Below are positions 50,309 through 59,345 of a DNA stretch of 64,000 bases, one piece after another (positions within the stretch are counted from its first letter, which is position 1; the number at the start of each line of letters is the position of its first letter). A model generated the notes under the pieces. That model had not been told where the DNA came from and did not search any database. It saw only the letters and a program-made list of their open reading frames with translations. This DNA comes from Acidobacteriota bacterium (GTDB lineage Bacteria > Acidobacteriota > Vicinamibacteria > Vicinamibacterales > SCN-69-37). The translations under genes and the position numbers were made by a program. The stretch lies in assembly GCA_020853395.1 (NCBI GenBank), contig JADYYY010000005.1:124001-188000 (forward strand), written 5' to 3'.

Positions 50309-51186
50309 CGTGGCGCCTGTCGCTCGTCGGGCTCGCGGCTGCCTCGGTAGTGCGTGTGACGACGTACGCCCAGACACCAGCGCCACCCAATCCGGTACTG
50401 GACGACCTCGTCTCCAAGGCGGCGGCCTACGTGGACCGCTACTACGAAGCCATGTCCCGGCTGACGTTCGACGAGCGCTACGTCCAGGACATCGTCGTCG
50501 CTCGCGTCATGTCTCCGATGCCTCCCGGGCGGGCTTCCGCGCCGAGCCGGCCGACGGGCGAGCAGCAGCGCGTGCTCCGTTCGGAGTGCATCGTCCTCCG
50601 CGTCGGTCCGCCGTTCGAGTGGCGGTTCTATCGAAACGTCTTCGAGGTGGACGGGCTCGGGGTCAAGGATCGCAACGCGAGGCTCGTCACGCTGCTCCAG
50701 CAGCCGGCCGAGAGCGCCGTCCGTGCCGCGGAGCGGATTGCCGAGGAGAGCGCGCGCTACAACATCAGCAACGTGGGCCGCGTGCTGAACGAGCCGGCCC
50801 TCCCGTTCGTGTTCCTGAGGGACGCCGTCAGGAGCAGGGTCCAGCTCACCCTGCAACGGCGCGAGGACAACGTCTGGATCGTGGCGTTCACCGAGCACGG
50901 ACGGCCGTCGCTGTTCCGCCACAACCGCACGCTCGACAACCCGAGCTCCGGCCGCTTCTGGATCGACGCCTCGACGGGCGAGGTCCAGCGTGCCGAGCAC
51001 GTGGTCTCGCCGTTTCCGCTCAAGGCGACGTTCACCACGGTCTTCCGGCACGACGCGCGCTTCGGTGTCGCCGTGCCGCACGAGATGCGGGAACTGCTGT
51101 CGACCGGCCCTGAAGCCGCGGCCCGGCGCGTGTCCGGCGTGGCGACGTACGAGAACTACCGCGAGTTCCGGATCACCGCCGGGTGA
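50305..51186 (+). CDS. Secreted protein of an unnamed family (copy 2 of 3)
   Basis: 293 residues with a signal sequence (SLVGLAAASVVRVTTYAQ) and a beta-rich body. It is closely related to the product of 54901-55824: shared segments include RVGPPFEW, VFEVDGLGVKDR, ARYNISNVGRVLN, RPSLFRHN, WIDASTGEV and VPHEMRE. A more distant relative is 12522-13370. The first GTG at 50305 overlaps the stop of the VWFA remnant, so the pair was probably an operon. No enzyme motif; function unknown. Confidence 0.82.
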   Translation: MTWRLSLVGLAAASVVRVTTYAQTPAPPNPVLDDLVSKAAAYVDRYYEAMSRLTFDERYVQDIVVARVMSPMPPGRASAPSRPTGEQQRVLRSECIVLRVGPPFEWRFYRNVFEVDGLGVKDRNARLVTLLQQPAESAVRAAERIAEESARYNISNVGRVLNEPALPFVFLRDAVRSRVQLTLQRREDNVWIVAFTEHGRPSLFRHNRTLDNPSSGRFWIDASTGEVQRAEHVVSPFPLKATFTTVFRHDARFGVAVPHEMRELLSTGPEAAARRVSGVATYENYREFRITAG

Positions 51187-51188
51187 CC

Positions 51189-51899
51189 TCAGAGATTCGC
51201 CTGGATCGCCTGCTTCGTCCGCTCGATCAGCGCGGGCAGCCGCTTCTCGTCGTACTCGCGCGTGTCGATCGGCTCGCCGATGAACACGTCCACGCGTCCC
51301 GGCCGCGGCGCGAGCGTCGTCTTCGGCAAGAGCGCGAACGTGCCCCGGATCGTCACCGGCACGATCGGCACGCCGGCCTTCATGGCGATCTTGAACGTGC
51401 CGGGCTTGAACTCCTGGAGCCGGCCATCCGGTGTGCGCGTGCCTTCCGGAAAGACGGCGAGCGACGTGCCGGCCTTCAGGCCCTCGATCACCCGGCGGAG
51501 GCTCTTCGCCGTCCGCCGCGCGTCGCCGCGATCGACCGGGAAGTTGCCCGACGTCCACAGGTGCCACCCCATGAACGGCACGTAGAACAGCTCCTTCTTC
51601 GCCATGATCTTGAACTGGTGCGGCAGGTAGGCGAAGAGCGCGGGCGTGTCGATGAGGCTCGCGTGGTTGGCCATGTAGACGTAGCTCCGGCCCGCCGCGA
51701 CGCGCTCGGCGCCGTGCACCCGGATCCCTGCGCCGATCGTGAGCGCGACCATCCGGCACCACCATCGCGCGCATCCGTGCTGCAGCTCCCCCGTACGGTC
51801 GAACGGCCACAGCGCGAGCGAGATCGTGCCCATGACGACGGTCTCGACGTACCAGAGGAGGTTGGCGACGGGGGCCCAGAGGTAGACGAAGACCTTCAC
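51189..51899 (-). CDS. plsC: 1-acyl-sn-glycerol-3-phosphate acyltransferase
   Basis: 236 residues: one or two N-terminal hydrophobic segments, then the acyltransferase motifs NHASLIDTP (catalytic His/Asp), VDRGDARR, VFPEGTRTPDG and PIVPVTIRG. It makes phosphatidic acid at the inner membrane. The start is the GTG at 51899. The frame is open far upstream, but that stretch lies antisense to the divergent penicillin-binding protein. It converges on copy 2 of the secreted family with two bases between stops. Confidence 0.92.
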   Translation of the reverse strand: MKVFVYLWAPVANLLWYVETVVMGTISLALWPFDRTGELQHGCARWWCRMVALTIGAGIRVHGAERVAAGRSYVYMANHASLIDTPALFAYLPHQFKIMAKKELFYVPFMGWHLWTSGNFPVDRGDARRTAKSLRRVIEGLKAGTSLAVFPEGTRTPDGRLQEFKPGTFKIAMKAGVPIVPVTIRGTFALLPKTTLAPRPGRVDVFIGEPIDTREYDEKRLPALIERTKQAIQANL

Positions 51900-52031
51900 G
51901 CGCGCCCGCCAAGATAACAGAGAGGCTGGGCGGCCGGCTGCCGAGTTTGCCCTCTCGGACGGACACGGGACGAGGCGGCGCGTCCACGGCCGACGGTGCC
52001 GGATTTGCACAGCAGGCGCTCGGGCCCTGCC

Positions 52032-54110
52032 GTGCGACTCGTCATCTCCTACCGGCCTCGCTGGCCGCGTCTGCTGCGCTGGTCGTCCTGGTCCTCGTCG
52101 CGCTACCGCTGGATGGCGATCGCGGCGGTCGCCGCCGCGATCGCGCTCGCCATCGGCGCCGGTTGGTGGCTGGCGCGCTACTCGGTGGCCGTCAACCGCC
52201 TGGCGCGCGGCGTCGGCGACACGGTGTTCTACGGCGCCGACGGCCGGCCGTGGTTCCGGCTCGACGAGCGCCGGCACGACGTGACGCTCGACGCGATCGC
52301 GCCCGTGCTCCAGCAGGCGGTCGTCGCCATCGAAGACCGGCGGTTCTACCTGCACCCTGGCGTCGACCCGATCGGCCTCACGCGCGCGGCGGTCCGCGAC
52401 CTGCGCTCCGGCACGCGCGCCGAGGGCGGCAGCACGTTGACGATGCAGTTGGCGCGCACGCTGTTCCTGTCGAACACGCGCACGTTCGGTCGCAAGCTGA
52501 GGGAGATTGGCCTCGCGGTGCTGCTCGAGCTGCGGCTGAGCAAGAAGGACATCCTCGAGCTGTACCTCAACCGCGTCTACCTCAGCGGCGGCGTGTACGG
52601 CGTCGAAGCGATGTCCGAGCTGCTCTTCGGCAAGCCGGCGACGCGCGTCACGCTCGCCGAGGCCGCGTTCATCGCGGGGCTGATCCGCGCGCCGTCCGCG
52701 CTCTCGCCATGGAACAACTACGAGTTGGCGCTCGAGCGCAGCCGGCTCGTGCTGGCGCAGATGCGCGCGCTCGGCTACGTCACGCCGCAGGAGGCGGACG
52801 CCGCCAGCCGCGTCCGGCCGAAGATCGCGCCCTACCGCGGGCCGACCGATCCGCGCGCGGCGTGGGCCAAGGACTACCTGCGCCAGCAGTTCCGCAACCA
52901 GTTCGGCGGCGACCACCCGCCGGACTGGCGCGTGAACACCTCGTTCGTGCCGGCACTGCAGGAGGCGGCCGAGCGCGCCGTCGGCGACGGCATCCGGCGG
53001 CTGCGGCGCCCGGCGCTTCAGGCGGCGCTCGTCGCGATGGATCCGGCGACGGGCAACATCCTCGCGATGGTCGGCGGCGCGGACTACACGCGCAGCACGT
53101 TCAACCGCGCCGTCCGCGCGCGCCGCCAACCGGGCTCCGCGTTCAAGCCGTTCGTGTTCGCCGCCGCGCTGTCGCGCGGCTTCTCGCCCGTCTCGCTGCT
53201 CACCGGGCTCGACAACGTGACGAGCCCGGAAGATCCCGACTGGCGGCCGACGTCGGTCGTCCACGTCGACGGCGGAACCGACGAACCGCTGCCCGACGTG
53301 ACGCTGCGACGCGCGCTCGCGCAGTCGAACAACGCGGCGGCCGTCGTGCTCCAGCAGCGGGTGGGCGTCCGCAACGTGCTCCGCATCGCCGAAGGTGCCG
53401 GGCTGAGCGATCTGCCCGCAGTGCCATCCCTCGCGCTCGGCAGCGGCGAGGTGACGCCGCTCGATCTGACGGCCGCCTACACCGTCTTTCCCGGCTACGG
53501 GCAGGCGGCGCGCCCGCGTGGCCTGCTCTCCGTGCTCGACGCCGACGGCACGCCGCTCTATGCGGATCCGATTGAGACCGAGCGCGTGCTCAGCCCCGAG
53601 GTCGCATTCCAGATGATCGCGCTCCTGCGCGGCGTGGTGGACGCGGGCACCGGCGCGCCGGCGCGAGCCTTCGGCGTGGCCGGCCCCGTCGGCGGCAAGA
53701 CCGGCACGACCGATCGGTACGTCGACGCCTGGTTCGTCGGCTTCTCGTCCGCGCTCGTCGTCGGCGTCTGGGTGGGGTACGACCAGCCGGCGCCGATCGG
53801 AGCGAACGCGTACGGCGCGCGCGTCGCGCTGCCGATCTGGGCGGACTTCATGAAACAGGCGGCGCGCGTGATCCCGCCGCGAAGCTTCCCGGTGCCGCCG
53901 GGCCTGCGCGCCGTCGCCCTCTGCCGCGTCACCGGGCTCCGGCCGGTCGAGTCGTGCCCCGTCTACACCGAGTACTTCAAGCCTGGCGACGACATCCCCT
54001 CGGCGGTCTGCCCCGAGCACGACGGCACGTTCGGCGAAACCGCCACCCGCGCGATCGGCGAGTTGCTCCGAGGGCTCGGCACCGGCCTCAAAGGGATCTT
54101 CAAGGACTGA
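52032..54110 (+). CDS. Class A penicillin-binding protein (PBP1A family)
   Basis: 692 residues: short basic cytoplasmic tail, TM at about 28-48, glycosyltransferase GT51 domain (EDRRFY with the catalytic Glu at about 101, GGSTLTMQLAR, RKLREIGLAVLLELRLSKKDILE), then the transpeptidase with SAFK (Ser369-Lys372), SNN (Ser432) and KTGTT (Lys556). A Cys-rich C-terminal tail (CRVTG...CPVY...CPEH) follows. It polymerises and cross-links peptidoglycan in the periplasm. Start uncertain: GTG at 52032 or 51996 upstream, ATG at 52113 just at the TM. Confidence 0.94.
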   Translation: MRLVISYRPRWPRLLRWSSWSSSRYRWMAIAAVAAAIALAIGAGWWLARYSVAVNRLARGVGDTVFYGADGRPWFRLDERRHDVTLDAIAPVLQQAVVAIEDRRFYLHPGVDPIGLTRAAVRDLRSGTRAEGGSTLTMQLARTLFLSNTRTFGRKLREIGLAVLLELRLSKKDILELYLNRVYLSGGVYGVEAMSELLFGKPATRVTLAEAAFIAGLIRAPSALSPWNNYELALERSRLVLAQMRALGYVTPQEADAASRVRPKIAPYRGPTDPRAAWAKDYLRQQFRNQFGGDHPPDWRVNTSFVPALQEAAERAVGDGIRRLRRPALQAALVAMDPATGNILAMVGGADYTRSTFNRAVRARRQPGSAFKPFVFAAALSRGFSPVSLLTGLDNVTSPEDPDWRPTSVVHVDGGTDEPLPDVTLRRALAQSNNAAAVVLQQRVGVRNVLRIAEGAGLSDLPAVPSLALGSGEVTPLDLTAAYTVFPGYGQAARPRGLLSVLDADGTPLYADPIETERVLSPEVAFQMIALLRGVVDAGTGAPARAFGVAGPVGGKTGTTDRYVDAWFVGFSSALVVGVWVGYDQPAPIGANAYGARVALPIWADFMKQAARVIPPRSFPVPPGLRAVALCRVTGLRPVESCPVYTEYFKPGDDIPSAVCPEHDGTFGETATRAIGELLRGLGTGLKGIFKD

Positions 54111-54150
54111 AGCGCACCGCGCGGCGGGTTGACTAGAGAGTGAACTGGCC

Positions 54151-54176
54151 GGCGGCGTGCGGAGGCCGGCGCCGCC
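54151..54176. terminator. GC hairpin between convergent genes
   Basis: GGCGGCG (54151-54157) and CGCCGCC (54170-54176) can form a seven-pair stem with a 12-base loop in the 90-base gap between the convergent penicillin-binding protein and GNAT genes. Neither side has a T-tract, so intrinsic termination is uncertain. Confidence 0.3.
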
Positions 54177-54200
54177 GCAAACGATCGCGAGCGCGACAGC

Positions 54201-54749
54201 CTACGGCGCGGAGTCGCTGGAAAGCTCGTCGCGCAGGATCGCGAACACGAGCTGATCGTAGACGCAGCCGTCCTTGATGACGGCCTGCCGCAGCGTCGCC
54301 TCGTGACGGTATCCCGCCTTGGCCAGCACGCGGGCCGACGCGACGTTCCAGCCGAAAGGCAACCCGTACAACCGGCGAAGCGCCGGATGTCGATCGAACA
54401 CGAACGCGGTGAGCAGCCGGAGGGCCGTCGTCGCCGCACCGCGCCCCCAGAACTCGACGCCGAGCCAGTAGCCGACTTCGGCACCGATGCGCTCGACGTC
54501 TTCGCGCACCTGGTAGCCGATGCCGCCAGCGACGTGGCCGTCGACCTCGATCGCGAAGTCGGTGGCCGGGGAAGCCGCCGACGCCGAGGCGATGAACTGC
54601 CGCGCGTGGTCGACCGTGTAGGGGTGCGGAAATCGATCGCGCAACCCGAGCCAGACGCGCCGATCGGCCGCCTGCCGTGTCATGGGTTCCGCATCGTCGT
54701 CCCGCCAGTCGCGGACGACGACGAGGCCGGCGCTGAGGTGGACGGGCAC
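54201..54749 (-). CDS. GNAT-family N-acetyltransferase (RimJ/RimL type)
   Basis: 182 residues: the acetyl-CoA site is in GAEVGYWLGVEFWGRGAATTALRLL and the terminal helix in NVASARVLAKAGYRHEATLR, both typical of RimJ/RimL-type acetyltransferases. Substrate unknown. The GTG at 54749 is chosen because TATAGT (54756-54761) lies six bases before it and no Shine-Dalgarno exists. Longer in-frame extension to 54827 would cross that element. Confidence 0.85.
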   Translation of the reverse strand: MPVHLSAGLVVVRDWRDDDAEPMTRQAADRRVWLGLRDRFPHPYTVDHARQFIASASAASPATDFAIEVDGHVAGGIGYQVREDVERIGAEVGYWLGVEFWGRGAATTALRLLTAFVFDRHPALRRLYGLPFGWNVASARVLAKAGYRHEATLRQAVIKDGCVYDQLVFAILRDELSSDSAP

Positions 54750-54755
54750 GCGAGC

Positions 54756-54761
54756 ACTATA
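54756..54761 (-). promoter_or_regulatory. -10 element TATAGT, six bases before the GNAT start
   Basis: TATAGT on the minus strand, five of six to the consensus. With the usual six to eight bases to the transcription start, the message would begin at or next to the GTG start codon. Confidence 0.45.
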
Positions 54762-54900
54762 GCTGTCGCGGCGGCATCGGTCGCTGGCGCGTCGACCCAC
54801 TCGTCCTGCCGCCGCTCGGATCGCCACGTGGTCCCGGCGTGAAGGAGCGGCGACTCGAACGCCGCGCGGTGCTGCGCCGGTACGGCGACGCCGACCGGCG

Positions 54901-55824
54901 TCACTTCCCCTGGCCGGCCAGCGCTTCGTCCGTCCGCACCTCGAAGCGCCGGACGTTGCTGTAGCGGGCGACGCCGTCGAGGCTGCGGATGGACGCCGTC
55001 GAGCCCGAGATCTGCTCGTGCATCTCGACCGGGAGCGCGATCCCGGAGCGATCGTCGAAGCGGAACTGCGTCGTGATCGAGACCCTGAGCCTCGGCGGCG
55101 TCAGCACGTGCTCGGTTCGCAGGACGACGCCGGTATCGACGTCGATCCAGATTCGCCCGCCGCTCGGGTTGTCCTGCGTCGAATTGTGCTGGAACAGCGT
55201 GGGCCGCTCGGTCTCCCGGTACCTCAACACCCACACGTTCCGGCCGCCGATCTCGTCGCGACGCGACACCTCGAACGTGAAGCGTGGCCGCAGCGGCGCC
55301 TGGACGAACAGGATCGGGATGCCGGGCACGTTCAGCGTCCTGCCGACGTCGCTGATGTTGAACCGCGCGCTCTCGTGGTCGATGCGGAGCGCCTGCGCGC
55401 GCGCGACGTCGGCCGGCTGCTGGAAGAGCCGCGCCAGCCGATCCTGCCGGTCGCGCACGGGCCGGCCGTCGACCTCGAACACGTCGCGGAACATCTGCCA
55501 TTCCAGCGGCGGCCCGACACGCACGAGGACCGTATCGGATCGCAGATCGCGACGACGGCCCGGCGCCGTGACGACCTGGGGCCGGCTCTGCGGCGTGACG
55601 GTGACGACGCGGCTGATGCCGGCCACTTCCTGCGAGTAGTCCTCCTGAAGGACCAGGCTGGAGAGCTGGTCGAGGTACCGCGCGGCGTACGCCGCCGCAC
55701 GCGCGGTCACGAGCTCGACCGCCGGCGGCGAGTCCTGGACCGCCGAGCGATCCGGGACGCCGACCGCGGCGTACACGGGCCCGACGATCATCGAGACGAT
55801 GACGAGCGAGCAGCGCTTGGCCAT
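54901..55824 (-). CDS. Secreted protein of an unnamed family (copy 3 of 3)
   Basis: 307 residues with a signal peptide (MAKRCSLVIVSMIVGPVYAAVG) and the same beta-rich body as 50305-51186: LVRVGPPLEW, VFEVDGRPVRDR, ARFNISDVGRTLN, RPTLFQHN, WIDVDTGVV, LPVEMHE. A basic RRRDL patch precedes the first box. No catalytic residues recognised. A TACACT -10-like element lies about 40 bases upstream (55864-55869). It is the last gene of a minus-strand group. Function unknown. Confidence 0.82.
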   Translation of the reverse strand: MAKRCSLVIVSMIVGPVYAAVGVPDRSAVQDSPPAVELVTARAAAYAARYLDQLSSLVLQEDYSQEVAGISRVVTVTPQSRPQVVTAPGRRRDLRSDTVLVRVGPPLEWQMFRDVFEVDGRPVRDRQDRLARLFQQPADVARAQALRIDHESARFNISDVGRTLNVPGIPILFVQAPLRPRFTFEVSRRDEIGGRNVWVLRYRETERPTLFQHNSTQDNPSGGRIWIDVDTGVVLRTEHVLTPPRLRVSITTQFRFDDRSGIALPVEMHEQISGSTASIRSLDGVARYSNVRRFEVRTDEALAGQGK

Positions 55825-55906
55825 GATGCACCTCTCGGCGCGTGGCAGGAACCGGTGCCGTCAAGTGTAGTCGACCGCCGGGACGTTCGCTCTCGTACGA
55901 GAAGCC

Positions 55907-56731
55907 TCACGGCCAAAGACCGTCCCCCGTTTTCCTCCCGACCACGGCAAGCATCGGCGGGCCGAAGACGAACGCGCCAGGACGGCGAGCGATCTCCCGC
56001 CACCACTCCCAGAACTCTCGTGCCTCGCGATCGGCGAGCATCCCGCTGTCGACGAGCGACGGCAGGTGCAGGGCGAGAAACGCCTCGATCCAGCGCCACA
56101 CCGGATCGCCGGGGCGGCCGGTGCGCACGATCGGCTCGATCGACGTCACGCGCACGCCGGCCGCCTCGAACGCCGCGGGCAGCACGCCGGCCACGTCGAG
56201 CGATCCGCCGGCCCGCGCGAAGCTCTCGTGCACGGCGCGAAAGACCGTCCGGAACACCGCGGCCGCGGGCACGGACTCGATCGCGAGGTAGTGCCAGTAG
56301 TCCATCACGGCGACGACCGCGCCCGGCGGCAGGCCGCGCGCAAGGCGCGCCACGACTGCATCGGGGTTCGGCAGGAAGCTGAACAGCCAGCGCGCGAAGA
56401 CGCCGTCGGCGCGCCACGCCGACAGATCCAGATCGCAGACGTCGTGCGTCACGACGTCGACGTTCGTCCGGCGCTCGCGGGCGACGGCGTCGCGCACGCA
56501 CGCGGTCGCCACCGACGACGCGTCCACGGCGACGATGCGCCCGGCCGGACCGACGAGCGAGGCCAGATCGAGGCTGGTGAAGCCTGGGCCGCAGCCGAGG
56601 TCCACGACCGTCTGGCCCGGGCCGAATCCCGCGGCCCGCCACACGCGCGTCGTCTCGTCCCGCCAGGCCTCGTGCTGCCGGCGCAGCCGCTCGATCTCGG
56701 CCGGCGCCATCCCGAGCAGGTAGTCGGACAT
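55907..56731 (-). CDS. SAM-dependent class I methyltransferase
   Basis: 274 residues. The SAM-binding motif I is VVDLGCGPGFTSLDLA, motif II IVAVDAS and the acidic loop RTNVDVVTHDVCDL. A C-terminal extension of about 110 residues after the Rossmann core (starting MDYWHYLAI) is unusual and may bind the substrate. Acceptor unknown. It starts 15 bases after the gamma-glutamyltransferase stop, so the two are likely co-transcribed. Confidence 0.88.
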   Translation of the reverse strand: MSDYLLGMAPAEIERLRRQHEAWRDETTRVWRAAGFGPGQTVVDLGCGPGFTSLDLASLVGPAGRIVAVDASSVATACVRDAVARERRTNVDVVTHDVCDLDLSAWRADGVFARWLFSFLPNPDAVVARLARGLPPGAVVAVMDYWHYLAIESVPAAAVFRTVFRAVHESFARAGGSLDVAGVLPAAFEAAGVRVTSIEPIVRTGRPGDPVWRWIEAFLALHLPSLVDSGMLADREAREFWEWWREIARRPGAFVFGPPMLAVVGRKTGDGLWP

Positions 56732-56746
56732 GGAACGCGCGCGGGC

Positions 56747-58606
56747 TCAGTACGCGATCGCGTAGCAGTCGCGGCGCGGATCGGCGCCGGCGATCCGGTT
56801 CTTCGTGGCCGGGTCGACGATCACGGCCGTCGCGCAGCTCGCGATGCTCTGCGGCGCGATCGTCGTGACGTCGTGCCCGAGAGCCTTCAGCTCGTCGATC
56901 ACCGGGCCGGTCATCGCGGCCTCGACGTTCAGCTTGTTGAACCCCGCCGTGTGCGGATAGAACGATCCGAAGAAGTGCAGCGTCTGGAATCGCGGCCACT
57001 CGAACGCCGCGTGCAGGTTCGGGTACCACTCGGGCCAGAACTCCACCACGCCGAGAAACGCCTGCAGCATCGTCTGCACCTGGTTGTCGCCGCCGGGCGT
57101 GCCGAAGGCCATGAACGGCTCGCCGGCGCGCAGCACGATCGCCGGGCTGAGCGTGTAGCGCGGCCGCGCGTGCGGCCGCACCTGCGCGGCGTGCGTCGGA
57201 TCGAGCCAGAACGACTCGCCGCGCACGCTCATGAGGATGCCGGTCCGGCCGAGGACGACGGCCGTCGGAATCCACGCGCCGCTCGGCGTGCTGTCGAACA
57301 CGTTGCCGTCCTTGTCCACGATGGCGATGTGCGTCGTGTCGCGGAGGATGCCGCGCAGCGGCTCGGCATCGGGCGGCAGCGGACCCGGCTGGTACCCGTC
57401 GGCGATGTTCGCCTTGAAGTACGTCCAGCTCTTGATCTTCGAGTCGAAGGGCAACGGGTCGCCGGCGACGAACGCGCGCGACGCCGCCTTCGGATCGATC
57501 CGCGCCGCCCGCTCGCGCGCGTACGCCTTCGAGAGCAGCCCTTCGGCCGGCGTGTTCACGAAGGCCGGATCGCCGTAGTAGGTATCGCGGTCGGCGTACG
57601 CGAGCTTCAGCGCCTCGACGAGCGCGTGGAGGTACGGCGCGCTGTTGCGCTTCATCGACCGCACGTCCATCGTCTCGAGGATGTTCAGCGCCTCGAGCAG
57701 CGACGGGCCCTGGCTGTTGAACCCCTGGGTGTAGACGTCGTAGCCGCGATAGCGCGTCGTGGCGGGCGCTTCCACGCGCGCCGAGTACTCGGCGAAGTCG
57801 CTGAGCTCCCATGGGTAGCCCTGCGCCCTCAGGAACGCCACCATCTCGGCGGCGATGTCTCCCTTGTAGAACCGATCGCGCGCGGCGACGATGCCGGCGG
57901 CGCGCCCGCGCGACGCCGCGCCGCGCTCGGCCTCGACCATCCGGCGGAGCGTCGCCGCGAGGTCGGGCAGCGCGATCGTCTCGCCGGCCTGGTAGCTCGC
58001 TCCGTCGGGCCTGAGCCACATGCGCCGGTTGTCGGGCCACTTGTCGATGAACGCGCGGTTCTTGTCGATCGCCGTGGTCGTGAGCGGCCGGAGCGGGAAG
58101 CCGTTCGCCGCGTAGTCGATCGCGCGCGCGGACACCTGCGCGAAGCTCATCGTGCCCCAGCGCTCGAGGATCGTGAGCGCGGCGTGCAGCACGCCCGGCA
58201 CGACGGCCGGATCCAGGCCGATTCCGACGAAGTTCTTGTGGCGCGACGTGAACCAGTCGATCGTCGCGAACGCGGGCGCCCAGCCCTGCCCGTTGACCGA
58301 ACTGACCTTCTTCTCGCGCTGGGGATACACGAGCGCGTGGCCCTCGCCGCCGAGGCTGTAGAGATCCTGTTCGACGACGCCGCCGACGAGCATGGCGGCG
58401 ACGCCGGCATCGAAGGCATTGCCGCCCTGGACGAGAATCCCGTGCGCCGCCGCCGTGGTGAGCGGATGACCGGTCGAAATCCCGGCGCTCCGACCGATCA
58501 CCGGCGGCCGCTGCACGGGCAACTGCGGCGCCGCCAGCACGCTCGCGACGACGAGCACTCCGGCCAGGCCGGCGACCGCCAACGTGCGCATCACGGAGGA
58601 GCGCAT
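56747..58606 (-). CDS. ggt: Gamma-glutamyltransferase
   Basis: 619 residues: signal peptide (VMRTLAVAGLAGVLVVASVLA), large subunit with GGNAFDAGVAAMLVGGVVE, and the autocatalytic Thr424 in RDTTHIAIVDKDGN, which starts the small subunit. PSGAWIPT and FGTPGGDNQ follow. Periplasmic N-terminal-nucleophile hydrolase that cleaves glutathione or other gamma-glutamyl compounds. Start uncertain: ATG at 58606 lies just after the upstream stop; an ATG at 58624 would overlap it by 14 bases. Confidence 0.93.
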   Translation of the reverse strand: MRSSVMRTLAVAGLAGVLVVASVLAAPQLPVQRPPVIGRSAGISTGHPLTTAAAHGILVQGGNAFDAGVAAMLVGGVVEQDLYSLGGEGHALVYPQREKKVSSVNGQGWAPAFATIDWFTSRHKNFVGIGLDPAVVPGVLHAALTILERWGTMSFAQVSARAIDYAANGFPLRPLTTTAIDKNRAFIDKWPDNRRMWLRPDGASYQAGETIALPDLAATLRRMVEAERGAASRGRAAGIVAARDRFYKGDIAAEMVAFLRAQGYPWELSDFAEYSARVEAPATTRYRGYDVYTQGFNSQGPSLLEALNILETMDVRSMKRNSAPYLHALVEALKLAYADRDTYYGDPAFVNTPAEGLLSKAYARERAARIDPKAASRAFVAGDPLPFDSKIKSWTYFKANIADGYQPGPLPPDAEPLRGILRDTTHIAIVDKDGNVFDSTPSGAWIPTAVVLGRTGILMSVRGESFWLDPTHAAQVRPHARPRYTLSPAIVLRAGEPFMAFGTPGGDNQVQTMLQAFLGVVEFWPEWYPNLHAAFEWPRFQTLHFFGSFYPHTAGFNKLNVEAAMTGPVIDELKALGHDVTTIAPQSIASCATAVIVDPATKNRIAGADPRRDCYAIAY

Positions 58607-58610
58607 CGGG

Positions 58611-59345
58611 CTACCGCCACGCATGGAAGACCACCATCGTCGGCTCGATCCGCCGGAGGCGGTGGAGCCAGCGGCGTGGATTGAGGAGCTGGCGGCCGAT
58701 CAGCGGCCGTGGGGCGACCTGGCGGACGGCCACGCGCTCGACGCGACGGAACCCGACCCAGCGGAGCATCGCCTCCACGGCGGCCGCGTTCGGGCCCCAG
58801 AAGCTCGTCCGATCGCCAGAGAGCTCACCGTTCGGGTAGAAGCGCATCGCCGGATACGGACAGTCGGCGAGATCGGTGTGCGTCTCGAGGATGAGCTGCT
58901 CGCCGGTCACGCTGTAGATGCTCTGCAGCGCGCGGAGCGGATCGACGACGTGGTAGAGCACGCCGAGGAAGAGCACGAGGTCGAACACGCCCACCGTCTC
59001 TCGTGAGAGATCGACGACGTCCATCTCGCGATCCTCCACGCGCGAGCCGAGCGCGCGCCGCGCCAACTCGAACCCGGCTTTCGTCCCCCAGCCGGGGCCG
59101 TTCCAGCAGAACGAGTCCACGGCCATCACCCGGCGGGCGCCGCGGCGCTCGGCTTCGAACGACAGCAGGCCGTCCCAGGCGCCGATGTCGAGCACCGTGC
59201 GGCCGGTGAGATCCGCGGGCAGGCCGATGTAGTCGACCTTGTCGGGCAGGTTCGTGCGTCCGGGCGTGACGATCCCGTTGCCGAGATCGATCGAATGCCA
59301 CCAGCGGATCTTCGCGACCTCCTCGCGCAGCTCGTCCGTCGTCAC
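58611..59345 (-). CDS. CmoB-like SAM-dependent methyltransferase
   Basis: 244 residues with the CmoB/DUF1698 signature WHSIDLGNGIVTPG, the SAM motif VLDIGAWDGLLSFEAERRG, and FLGVLYHVVDPLRAL. Classical CmoB acts on tRNA wobble uridine and is longer (about 320 residues); this shorter type usually modifies unknown small molecules or glycans. The GTG at 59345 overlaps the epimerase stop by four bases. Confidence 0.88.
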   Translation of the reverse strand: MTTDELREEVAKIRWWHSIDLGNGIVTPGRTNLPDKVDYIGLPADLTGRTVLDIGAWDGLLSFEAERRGARRVMAVDSFCWNGPGWGTKAGFELARRALGSRVEDREMDVVDLSRETVGVFDLVLFLGVLYHVVDPLRALQSIYSVTGEQLILETHTDLADCPYPAMRFYPNGELSGDRTSFWGPNAAAVEAMLRWVGFRRVERVAVRQVAPRPLIGRQLLNPRRWLHRLRRIEPTMVVFHAWR